Assembly (NCBI GenBank): GCA_035718085.1
Contig: DASTHS010000179.1
Coordinates: forward strand, 1-14,115
Length of the DNA: 14,115 bases
Direction of reading: 5' to 3'
DNA from: DASTHS01 sp035718085
Lineage (GTDB): Bacteria > Actinomycetota > Acidimicrobiia > Acidimicrobiales > Palsa-688
Both the position numbers and the translations under genes were made by a program. Below the pieces are notes generated by a model. The model had not been told where the DNA came from, ran no database searches, and saw only the letters and a list, made by a program, of their open reading frames with translations. Below, in pieces: positions 6,115-12,096 of the stretch; position 1 is the stretch's first letter; each line of letters begins with the position of its first letter.

Positions 6115-7113
6115 CTACCACCCGCGGAGGTCGACGGGCCACCGGTCGACCACGTCGTCGCCCCGCACGGCCCACATGGCCGCGTGGTAGGCGACGGTCG
6201 GGTCGCAGTGGGCGGGCACGAGGCGCACCCGGTCGCCGAGGGCGGGCATCGGGTCGGCCGACCACACCAGGTGCTCGTCGGAGGTGAACCAGACGTCGCC
6301 GCCCCCGACGGGGCGCGGGTCCCCGTGGTCCATGCCGAACGCCTTCAGCCCGGCGTCGGCGACGACCCAGCCGCCCCGGTGCGCGCTGATGACGGTGGCC
6401 AGCACGAACAGCGCCTGGCCGAAGGGCAGGCCGAGCTCGCCGTACGCCGTGTCCATGAGGACGTAGCTGCCCGCCTGGAGCTCGGTGACCGCGGCGTTGA
6501 GGTCCCAGCTGCCCGTGCCCCCGCCCGACACCACCTCGGCGCCGATCGCCTGGGCCGCAGCCGCCAGCGCGGACGCGGACGCCTCCACCTCCGCCCGGCG
6601 GCGCACGCCGTCGGCGATGCCGACGGCGTGGCCCTCGTAGCCCATGACCCCCCGCACGTGCAGCCCCAGGGCGCGGGCCCGCTCGGCGAGCCGGGGCACG
6701 TCGGCGGGGTCGCAGCCGCACCGGGGGAGGCCTACGTTCACGTCGACGAGCACCTCGCGCACGCCCCCCGCGGCGGCGGCGTCGACCGTCGCGTCGGAGT
6801 CGACCGCCACGGTCACCCGGTGGCCGGCGGCCACCACGGCCCCGAGCCGGGTGGCGTCGAGCACCTCGTTGGCGAGGAGCAGGTCGGCGCCGAGGCCGGC
6901 GGCGGCCATGCCCTCCACCTCTCGGATGGTGGCGCAGGTGAACCCGGCGTGGCCGGCGGCGGCCTGCCGGGCGGCCAGGCTGGTGCACTTGTGGGCTTTG
7001 ACGTGGGGCCGCAGCCGGGGGCCGGGCAGGGCGGCGGCCATGGTCGCGATGTTGGCGTCGAGCACGTCGAGGTCGATGAGCAGCGCCGGGGTCGGCAACT
7101 CGGAGGTGTGCAC
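6115..7113 (-). CDS. D-threonine aldolase-like PLP enzyme (alanine racemase N-terminal fold)
   Basis: This 332-aa fold-type III PLP enzyme belongs to the D-threonine aldolase / D-serine dehydratase family. TPALLIDLDVLDANI opens the barrel. The PLP lysine is K39 in RPHVKAHK, and the phosphate loop is SGGGTGSWDLN. The C-terminal metal site reads H302-C-D304 (PAHCDPTV). From family knowledge, D-threonine aldolases use His and Asp here, whereas eukaryotic-type D-serine dehydratases use His and Cys. The spacing therefore favours an aldolase acting on D-threonine or another beta-hydroxy-D-amino acid, but substrate is not proven. The GTG at 7113 has TACCGT at 7125-7120, exactly 6 nt before it, which fits a leaderless transcript. 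The longer open frame to 7476 runs into the divergent gene and is not supported. Confidence 0.88.
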   Translation of the reverse strand: MHTSELPTPALLIDLDVLDANIATMAAALPGPRLRPHVKAHKCTSLAARQAAAGHAGFTCATIREVEGMAAAGLGADLLLANEVLDATRLGAVVAAGHRVTVAVDSDATVDAAAAGGVREVLVDVNVGLPRCGCDPADVPRLAERARALGLHVRGVMGYEGHAVGIADGVRRRAEVEASASALAAAAQAIGAEVVSGGGTGSWDLNAAVTELQAGSYVLMDTAYGELGLPFGQALFVLATVISAHRGGWVVADAGLKAFGMDHGDPRPVGGGDVWFTSDEHLVWSADPMPALGDRVRLVPAHCDPTVAYHAAMWAVRGDDVVDRWPVDLRGW

Positions 7114-7119
7114 CTCGCG

Positions 7120-7125
7120 ACGGTA
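7120..7125 (-). promoter_or_regulatory. Candidate -10 box TACCGT for the D-threonine aldolase-like gene
   Basis: TACCGT on the minus strand is followed by 6 nt and then the GTG start at 7113. That is the spacing expected if transcription begins at the start codon. It is the same hexamer used by the smpB/mec promoter in this window. No clear -35 is seen. Confidence 0.4.
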
Positions 7126-7126
7126 G

Positions 7127-8449
7127 ATGCCCGGCCGTCCCCGTGGGCCGGCGCTCCGATCGAGGTGGTGCTCCGATCGAGGTGGCCGGGAGTGGGAGCA
7201 TGGGCGGGCGACGCCCGCCCGCCACACCGAGACGGCCCCCAGCGACGCACCGCCGGCGCCGCTCGAGGGCGCGCGCCCCGACGACAGCCCGTCGGCCGGC
7301 GGCACCCTCGCCGTCGGGCCCGGTGCTGCCGACGGGGAGGAGCCGACGGGAGGCGGCCGGCTGCGCCGCCTGGTGCGGCGGGTGCTCCCCGCCCCCGTCT
7401 GGCGGGTCGGCCGGCTGCTGCTGGTCGCCTTGGTGGTCGAGTACTTCGTGGTGCCGCAGATCGCCGGCACGCGCAAGGCGCTGCACCAGCTGGCGCTGGT
7501 CGACCCCGTGTGGCTGCTCCTCGGCGTGCTGCTCGAGGCGGTCGCGCTGCTCTCCTACGCGCAGCTGACCCGCAGCGTGCTGCCCCGCGACACCGATCCG
7601 GGCCTCTGGACGGTGCTGCGCATCCAGATGACCACGCTGTCGGTCAGCCACTGCGTGCCGGGCGGCTCCGCCGCCGGGTCGGGGCTCGGCTTCCGCCTGC
7701 TGCTCCAGGCGGGTGTCAAGGGCCCCGACGTCGGCTTCGCCCTCGGCACCCAGTCGCTCGGCTCGGCGTTGGTGCTCAACGTCATCTTCTGGCTGGCGCT
7801 GGTCGTGTCGATCCCGGTGTGGGGCTTCTCGCCGCTCTACCTCACCGCCGCCCTGGTGGGCCTGGTGCTGCTCGCCGTCCTCGCCACGCTGGTCGTGCTG
7901 CTCACCCGGGGCGAGGCATGGCTCGCGGGGCTGCTCGACCGCGCCGCCCGCCGGGTGCCGTTCGTCGACGCCGCCGGTCTTCGCCGCCTCTTCGAGCAGG
8001 TGGCCGCCCGGCTCCGAGAGTTGCTGGCCCACCGCGGCCGGGTCGGCCGGGCCGCGGGGTGGGCGGCGGCCAACTGGCTGCTCGACGCCGGGTCGCTCGC
8101 GGTGTTCCTCCGCGCGTTCGGCGGCCACTGGGTCAACGTCGACGGGCTGCTCGTCGCCTACGGGCTGGCCAACGTGCTGGCGGTGATCCCGCTCACCCCG
8201 GGCGGCCTGGGCGTGGTCGAGGCCACCTTGACCTCGGCGCTCGTCGGGTTCGGCTCGACCCGGGCGATCGCCCTCCTCGGCGTGGTCAGCTACCGGTTGG
8301 TGAACTTCTGGCTGCCGATCCCCCTCGGGGGTCTGAGCTACGTCTCCCTGCAGCACGACGGGCCCGACCGCGACCGTCACCACCCGGCGGCGTCACCACC
8401 GGCACCGCCGACGCCCGTCGGCACCCCCGCGCCCGGGGGCGAGGGCTAA
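7127..8449 (+). CDS. YbhN/UPF0104 (LPG-synthase transmembrane-type) integral membrane protein
   Basis: The protein (440 aa from the ATG at 7127) has about eight hydrophobic segments from residue ~90 to ~420. It carries the conserved PGGLGVVEA motif (358-366) of the UPF0104 / lysylphosphatidylglycerol-synthase transmembrane family. These proteins act as lipid flippases or transporters; the specific substrate is unknown and there is no attached aminoacyl-transferase domain. The C-terminal ~25 residues are Pro/His-rich and probably cytosolic. The start is uncertain. The first 80 residues are low-complexity, codons before ~7187 lack the usual GC-rich third position, and a 17-bp tandem repeat there changes reading frame. 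An ATG at 7200 has a good GGGAG upstream but is in another frame. GTG at 7373 is the next in-frame option near the domain edge. Confidence 0.82.
   Translation: MPGRPRGPALRSRWCSDRGGREWEHGRATPARHTETAPSDAPPAPLEGARPDDSPSAGGTLAVGPGAADGEEPTGGGRLRRLVRRVLPAPVWRVGRLLLVALVVEYFVVPQIAGTRKALHQLALVDPVWLLLGVLLEAVALLSYAQLTRSVLPRDTDPGLWTVLRIQMTTLSVSHCVPGGSAAGSGLGFRLLLQAGVKGPDVGFALGTQSLGSALVLNVIFWLALVVSIPVWGFSPLYLTAALVGLVLLAVLATLVVLLTRGEAWLAGLLDRAARRVPFVDAAGLRRLFEQVAARLRELLAHRGRVGRAAGWAAANWLLDAGSLAVFLRAFGGHWVNVDGLLVAYGLANVLAVIPLTPGGLGVVEATLTSALVGFGSTRAIALLGVVSYRLVNFWLPIPLGGLSYVSLQHDGPDRDRHHPAASPPAPPTPVGTPAPGGEG
7153..7185. repeat. Tandem 17-bp direct repeat with CGATCG cores (candidate operator)
   Basis: GCTCCGATCGAGGTGG occurs at 7153-7168 and again at 7170-7185, a 17-bp period. 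Each copy has a palindromic CGATCG core inside the imperfect dyad CTCCGATCGAGG. The copies lie about 40-72 bp upstream of the predicted start of the minus-strand aldolase-like gene and at the front of the divergent membrane-protein gene. Because 17 is not a multiple of 3, the repeat does not encode a repeated peptide, which favours a DNA-level role. Regulator binding is inferred. Confidence 0.5.
7202..7220 (+). repeat. Short GC hairpin downstream of the 17-bp repeats
   Basis: GGGCGGGC (7202-7209), loop GAC, GCCCGCCC (7213-7220) form an 8-bp all-GC stem that begins directly within an out-of-frame ATG at 7200-7202. In mRNA it would sit close to the possible translation start of the YbhN-type gene. 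A regulatory role is possible but unproven. Confidence 0.4.
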
Positions 8450-8452
8450 CCT
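8447..8452 (+). promoter_or_regulatory. Candidate -10 box TAACCT for the GYW/GH25-like gene
   Basis: TAACCT (TANNNT) overlaps the TAA stop of the upstream membrane-protein gene. It would give a leader of about 29 nt that contains the strong ribosome-binding site GGCGGAGG (8475-8482), 5 nt before the GTG at 8488. No -35 element is clear. Read-through from the upstream gene is equally possible. Confidence 0.3.
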
Positions 8453-8487
8453 CCGGCACCGCTGAACCCCCACCGGCGGAGGTCCCC

Positions 8488-9798
8488 GTGCAGCGCTCTC
8501 GTCCCCGAACCCCCTCGCTGCTGCGCCGCGCCGCGGCGACCCTGGCCGCCCTGGCCGCCCTCTGCGCCGGCCTCGCCGGCGTCGGGCCGGCGCCGAGCGC
8601 CGCCGCGGCCACGTCCGGCGCGGCCGCCAGCCGTGACAACCCGGGGTATTGGCTGGTCGCCGCCGACGGCGGCGTCTACGCGTTCGGGGCGGGCAAGTAC
8701 GGCCAGGCCAGGGGCACGGCGCTGACCCGCCCCGTCGTCGGCGCCGCAGCGACGCCCGACGGCGGGGGCTACTGGTTGGTGGCCAGCGACGGCGGCATCT
8801 TCACCTACGGCGACGCCAGGTACCTCGGGTCGACGGGGGCCATCACGTTGAACAAGCCCATCGTCGACATGGCCCCCACCCCCGACGGCGGCGGCTACTG
8901 GATGGTCGCCTCCGACGGGGGCATCTTCGCCTTCGGCGCCGCCCCCTACCTGGGGTCGACCGGCTCGGCGCCCGGGCCCTCGCCCATCGTGGCGATCGCC
9001 GCGACCGCCCACGGCTCCGCCTACCCGCCCGGGGCGGTCGGCTCGGACTACTCGTGGCCGCAGTGCGCCAGCAACGGCTGGAGCGCCGGCTACCCGCCGG
9101 CCGGCCGGCCCGTGAGCGTCGTCGGGGTCGACAACGGCAGCTCCCCCTACGCCCGGACCGACCCGAGCACGCGCTTCAACCCCTGCTTCACCGACGAGGC
9201 GACCAACGCCGGCACCAACCTGACCGTCTACGTCAACGTCGACCAGGACCAGCCCAGCAACCCGGAGGCGGTGAGCGGGCCGAAGGGCCCCTGCGCCACC
9301 ACCGACCTCGTGTGCACCGGCTACAACTGGGGCTGGAACAACGTCAATGCGTCGGTGAGCTTCGTGCGCAGCACCAAGTTCACCCCCACGCTGTGGTGGC
9401 TCGACGTCGAGCGACCCTGCGGCAGCTCGTCGCCGCTGTGGATGTGCGGCACCGACGGCCAGGCCTCCAACGCCGCCGTCATCCAGGGCGCGGTCGACGC
9501 CCTGCACGCCGCCGGGCTGGTCGCCGGCATCTACTCGACGTCGTACCAGTGGCCGCTCATCACCGGCGGGAGCTCCGGGAACGACACGGTCACCTACCCG
9601 GGGCTGCCGATCTGGATCGCCTGGGCGCCGGGCAGCAGCACCCAGGACACCCAGCAGTACTGGGCGTCGCTGTGCACCAACGCCAGCTACGCCTTCGCCG
9701 GCGGCACCCCGTACCTGATCCAGTGGATCCCCGGCAACGGCACCTACAAGACGCCGACCGATCCCTTCGACGCGGACTACGCCTGCCCCGACGAGTGA
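8488..9798 (+). CDS. Secreted protein: three GYW repeats plus GH25-like glycoside hydrolase domain
   Basis: A 436-aa exported protein. It begins with a basic n-region (RSRPRTPSLLRR) and an alanine/leucine-rich core, with a probable cleavage site around residues 38-42. Three tandem repeats of 41-42 residues follow (53-93, 94-135, 136-177), each starting GYWLVA/GYWMVA-x-DGG. From ~185 the sequence fits a GH25-like TIM barrel: SDYSWPQC (D187), VVGVDNG, LWWLDVERPCG with the D-x-E pair D306/E308, and VAGIYSTSYQW. GH25 enzymes are N-acetylmuramidases, so wall cleavage or glycan binding at the cell surface is plausible; related actinobacterial domains (DUF1906-like) have uncertain activity. Several cysteines suggest disulfides. 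GGCGGAGG 5 nt upstream supports the GTG at 8488; the long upstream open frame is not coding. Confidence 0.85.
   Translation: MQRSRPRTPSLLRRAAATLAALAALCAGLAGVGPAPSAAAATSGAAASRDNPGYWLVAADGGVYAFGAGKYGQARGTALTRPVVGAAATPDGGGYWLVASDGGIFTYGDARYLGSTGAITLNKPIVDMAPTPDGGGYWMVASDGGIFAFGAAPYLGSTGSAPGPSPIVAIAATAHGSAYPPGAVGSDYSWPQCASNGWSAGYPPAGRPVSVVGVDNGSSPYARTDPSTRFNPCFTDEATNAGTNLTVYVNVDQDQPSNPEAVSGPKGPCATTDLVCTGYNWGWNNVNASVSFVRSTKFTPTLWWLDVERPCGSSSPLWMCGTDGQASNAAVIQGAVDALHAAGLVAGIYSTSYQWPLITGGSSGNDTVTYPGLPIWIAWAPGSSTQDTQQYWASLCTNASYAFAGGTPYLIQWIPGNGTYKTPTDPFDADYACPDE
8644..9018 (+). repeat. Three tandem ~126-bp coding repeats (GYW module)
   Basis: Units at 8644-8766, 8767-8892 and 8893-9018 encode 41, 42 and 42 residues. 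The consensus is GYWLVASDGGIF-(A/T)-(F/Y)-G-x2-x-YLGSTG...PIV-x-(M/I)-A-x-TPDGG. Similarity to the repeats in the gene at 12097-14115 is obvious at protein level. The units have diverged at the DNA level. Confidence 0.85.
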
Positions 9799-9816
9799 CC
9801 CCCGTGCGACCGGGGG
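9799..9816. terminator. Small GC hairpin between GH25-like gene and tRNA-Leu
   Basis: CCCCCG (9799-9804), loop TGCGAC, CGGGGG (9811-9816) begins directly after the stop codon. It lies between two convergent genes and could serve both, but it has only a 6-bp stem and no T tract. Confidence 0.4.
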
Positions 9817-9822
9817 CAGTGG

Positions 9823-9904
9823 TGCGGGCGAGAGGACTCGAACCTCCACCCCTCTCGGGACCAGGACCTAAACCTGGCGCGTCTGCCGGTTTCGCCACGC
9901 CCGC
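9823..9904 (-). tRNA. tRNA-Leu (anticodon UAG)
   Basis: The minus strand folds as a class II tRNA of 82 nt. The acceptor GCGGGCG pairs with CGCCCGC, followed by discriminator A. The anticodon stem CCAGG/CCTGG encloses TTTAGGT, giving anticodon TAG. A long variable arm (CCC-GAGA-GGG) marks it as Leu-type. The T arm is GGAGG-TTCGAGT-CCTCT. CCA is not encoded (AC follows the acceptor), so it must be added after transcription. It reads CUA and possibly other CUN leucine codons. Confidence 0.96.
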
Positions 9905-9920
9905 GTGCGCTGCAGCCGCG

Positions 9921-9968
9921 AGGCTACCGCTCTCCGGTGGGGGCCGAGCCCGCGCTGCCAGGTAGCCT
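9921..9968. promoter_or_regulatory. Divergent -10 boxes (inverted GGTAGCCT octamers) for tRNA-Leu and the ABC exporter
   Basis: GGTAGCCT appears on the minus strand at 9928-9921 and on the plus strand at 9961-9968, 32 bp apart. Each contains TAGCCT (TANNNT). On the minus strand it would start transcription ~10 nt before the tRNA. On the plus strand it points at the ABC permease gene starting at 9998. No -35 boxes are clear. Inferred from position and sequence match. Confidence 0.42.
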
Positions 9969-9997
9969 TGTCGGGTGCCGTCCCCCCTGGCGAGGCC

Positions 9998-10798
9998 ATG
10001 AGCGTTCTCGCGGAGTACAGCCGCTCGCGCGATCTGTTCACCAACCTCACCTTGCGCGAACTGCGCTCACGCTACAAACGGTCGTTCCTCGGCTGGACGT
10101 GGTCGCTGATCAACCCGCTGACCTACATGGTGATCTACACCGTCGTGTTCGGCTACGTCCTCAAGGTGCGGGTGTTGCACGGCCACCCGAGCGGCCTGTC
10201 GGCGTTCGCGCTGTTCCTGCTCGCCGGCCTGCTGCCGTGGAACTTCTTCACCAGCGCCGTGAACGGGAGCGTCGGCAGCCTGGTGGCGGCCAGCAACCTC
10301 ATCAAGAAGTCGTACTTCCCCCGGGCCCTGCTCCCGGCGGCGACGGTGGCGTCGGCACTGGTGAGCCACCTGATCGAGATGGGGTTGCTGCTGGTCGCGG
10401 TGCTGGCGTTCGGCAACTATCGGGCGCTCTACCTGCTGCCGTTCGTCGTGCTGCTGATCGCGCTGGTGACCATCTTCGCCACCGGCCTCGGCTTGGCGCT
10501 CAGCGCCGCCAACGTGTACTTCCGTGACGTGGAGCACTTCCTCGGCATCGCCTTCATGGTGTGGTTCTATCTGACGCCGATCGTGTACCCGGTCACCTAC
10601 CTGCACGGCTCGACGCTCACGCTGATCAAGCTCAACCCCATGGCCGACGCCGCCCTGTGCATGCAGCGGGTGCTCTACGACGGGGCGGCGCCGTCGTGGC
10701 TCGAGCTCGGCGCCCTGGCGCTCGCCGCGCTCGTCGCAGCCGCGGTGGGGCTCGCCGTCTTCCGTCGGGTGGAGCCACGCCTGGCCGAGGAGCTCTGA
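9998..10798 (+). CDS. ABC-2 type polysaccharide/teichoic-acid-like export permease (Wzm/TagG family)
   Basis: This 266-aa membrane protein is an ABC-2 permease. It has the typical cytosolic amphipathic start (SRDLFTNLTLRELRSRYKRSFLGWTWSLINPL) and about six hydrophobic segments. The conserved LPWNFFTSAVNGSVGSLVAASNLIKKSYFPR stretch is diagnostic of the O-antigen/teichoic-acid exporter branch, as is NVYFRDVEHFLGIAFMVWFYLTPIVYPV. It would form the channel for a lipid-linked surface glycan, paired with the ATPase encoded 4 nt downstream. The ATG at 9998 is preceded by GGCGAGG and gives the normal family N-terminus; in-frame upstream sequence overlaps the tRNA promoter region and is rejected. Confidence 0.93.
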   Translation: MSVLAEYSRSRDLFTNLTLRELRSRYKRSFLGWTWSLINPLTYMVIYTVVFGYVLKVRVLHGHPSGLSAFALFLLAGLLPWNFFTSAVNGSVGSLVAASNLIKKSYFPRALLPAATVASALVSHLIEMGLLLVAVLAFGNYRALYLLPFVVLLIALVTIFATGLGLALSAANVYFRDVEHFLGIAFMVWFYLTPIVYPVTYLHGSTLTLIKLNPMADAALCMQRVLYDGAAPSWLELGALALAALVAAAVGLAVFRRVEPRLAEEL

Positions 10799-10802
10799 GG
10801 CA

Positions 10803-12035
10803 GTGTCCGACCTCGATCTGGTCGCCTCGCGCACCCGCCAGCCCCCCGGCACCGAGACGGTCATCGACGTGCGCGACGTGTCGAAGCGGTTCCGGCTGCT
10901 GCGCGAGCGCAACTCGTCGCTCAAGTCGACGATCATCCGCGGGCGGCGCACCGTGGCCGAGGACTTCTGGGCCCTTCGCGACGTGTCGTTCCAGGTGCAC
11001 GCCGGGGAGACGTTCGGGTTGATCGGTGAGAACGGCTCGGGCAAGTCGACGATGCTCAAGTGCATGACCCGGATCCTGACCCCTGACCGGGGGTCGATCG
11101 AGGTGCAGGGGAAGGTGTCGGCGCTGCTCGAGCTCGGCGCCGGGTTCCACCCGGAGCTGTCGGGCCGGGAGAACGTCTTCTTGAACGGCGCCATCCTCGG
11201 GATGAGCCAGCGCGAGCTCGAGCGCCGCTTCGACGACATCGTCGACTTCGCCGGCATCGGCAAGTTCATCGACGAGCCGGTGAAGAACTACTCGTCGGGC
11301 ATGTACGTGCGGCTGGGCTTCTCGGTGGCGATCAACGTCGACCCCGACGTGCTGCTGGTCGACGAGGTGCTCGCCGTCGGCGACGAGCAGTTCCAGCGCA
11401 AGTGCAACGAGAAGGTGTCCGAGCTGCGCAAGAGCGGCAAGACCATCGTGATGGTCACCCACTCGATGGGGTCGGTGCAGGCGCTGTGCGACCGGGTCGC
11501 CTGGTTCGAGCACGGCCGGCTCATCGACGTCGGCACGCCGAAGGAGATCACCGACCGCTACCTGGGCGGGGTGCAGGTCGACCGCCACGTCGACGACGGC
11601 GGCAAGCCCCGGTGGGGCACCGCCGAGGCCACCGTCACCGGCGTGCACTTCGTCGACGACGGTGGCGCCGAGTGCAGCCCCCGATCGGGGGCTCCGGCCA
11701 CGCTGCGCATCACCTACGAGACCACCGAGCCCGTCGAGCGGCCCGTCTTCGCGTTCGTGGTGAAAGACCTCGAGGGCCGGCCGATCACCGGGCCGAACGG
11801 GCGCGACGGCGTGTGCATCCCCGACCGCATCGACGGCCGCGGCCACCTCGACGTGACCTTCGACGACTTCGTGCTGCTGCCCGGCACCTACGACGTCGAC
11901 GTGGCCATCTGGGACGAGCCGATGCTGAAGGTGTACGACTACCGACCGGAGCTGCTCCGGGTCGACGTGGCGCCGGGACCGATCACCGAGACCACCGGGC
12001 TGGTCTCGCTCCGGGGTCGTTGGTCGTTCGGGTGA
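10803..12035 (+). CDS. ABC exporter ATPase with C-terminal Wzt-type substrate-binding domain
   Basis: A 410-aa ATPase that powers surface-glycan export with the upstream permease. The nucleotide-binding domain (~20-255) has Walker A GENGSGKS (75-82), the LELGAGFHPELSGREN segment typical of Wzt/TagH (~110-124), signature YSSGM (163-167), Walker B VLLVDE (183-188) and H-loop H220. After a linker at ~260-298, residues ~275-408 look like a Wzt C-terminal beta-sandwich (DRIDGRGHLDVTFDDFVLLPGTYDVDVAIWD). In O-antigen systems this domain recognises the non-reducing-end cap of the finished polymer. That suggests the exported polymer is completed and capped in the cytoplasm. The GTG at 10803 lies 4 nt after the permease stop. 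No glycosyltransferase genes are in the window. Confidence 0.93.
   Translation: MSDLDLVASRTRQPPGTETVIDVRDVSKRFRLLRERNSSLKSTIIRGRRTVAEDFWALRDVSFQVHAGETFGLIGENGSGKSTMLKCMTRILTPDRGSIEVQGKVSALLELGAGFHPELSGRENVFLNGAILGMSQRELERRFDDIVDFAGIGKFIDEPVKNYSSGMYVRLGFSVAINVDPDVLLVDEVLAVGDEQFQRKCNEKVSELRKSGKTIVMVTHSMGSVQALCDRVAWFEHGRLIDVGTPKEITDRYLGGVQVDRHVDDGGKPRWGTAEATVTGVHFVDDGGAECSPRSGAPATLRITYETTEPVERPVFAFVVKDLEGRPITGPNGRDGVCIPDRIDGRGHLDVTFDDFVLLPGTYDVDVAIWDEPMLKVYDYRPELLRVDVAPGPITETTGLVSLRGRWSFG
11676..11693. repeat. Perfect 18-bp palindrome in the ABC ATPase inter-domain linker
   Basis: AGCCCCCGATCGGGGGCT is fully self-complementary. It encodes residues ~292-297, between the nucleotide-binding and Wzt-type domains. 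Its function is unknown. Confidence 0.6.
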
Positions 12036-12038
12036 CGG

Positions 12039-12074
12039 CACCTGCCGGGCGCCCCTCGGGGCGCCCGGCAGGTG
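12039..12074. terminator. Strong bidirectional terminator hairpin
   Basis: CACCTGCCGGGCGCCC (12039-12054), loop CTCG, then the exact complement (12059-12074) form a perfect 16-bp stem. It begins 3 nt after the ABC ATPase stop and lies 22 nt beyond the stop of the convergent minus-strand gene. There is no T tract, as in the hairpin-only terminators common in high-GC actinobacteria. Confidence 0.8.
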
Positions 12075-12096
12075 GGCGTCGGGCGGGTGCCGCCGC

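Noticed and set aside
5981..8383. 800-codon minus-strand open frame
   Set aside because: It is a shadow of rdgB, the aldolase-like gene in another frame, and the YbhN-type gene; only repetitive Gly/Arg/Gln/His composition, no domain.
7127..8449. Calling the membrane protein MprF (lysylphosphatidylglycerol synthase)
   Set aside because: Only the transmembrane flippase-like part is present; there is no C-terminal aminoacyl-transferase domain and the frame ends at 8449.
6184..8487. Long plus-strand open frame running into the GYW/GH25-like gene
   Set aside because: It covers the opposite strand of the aldolase-like gene and the wrong frame of the YbhN-type gene. The signal peptide and ribosome-binding site fix the start at 8488.
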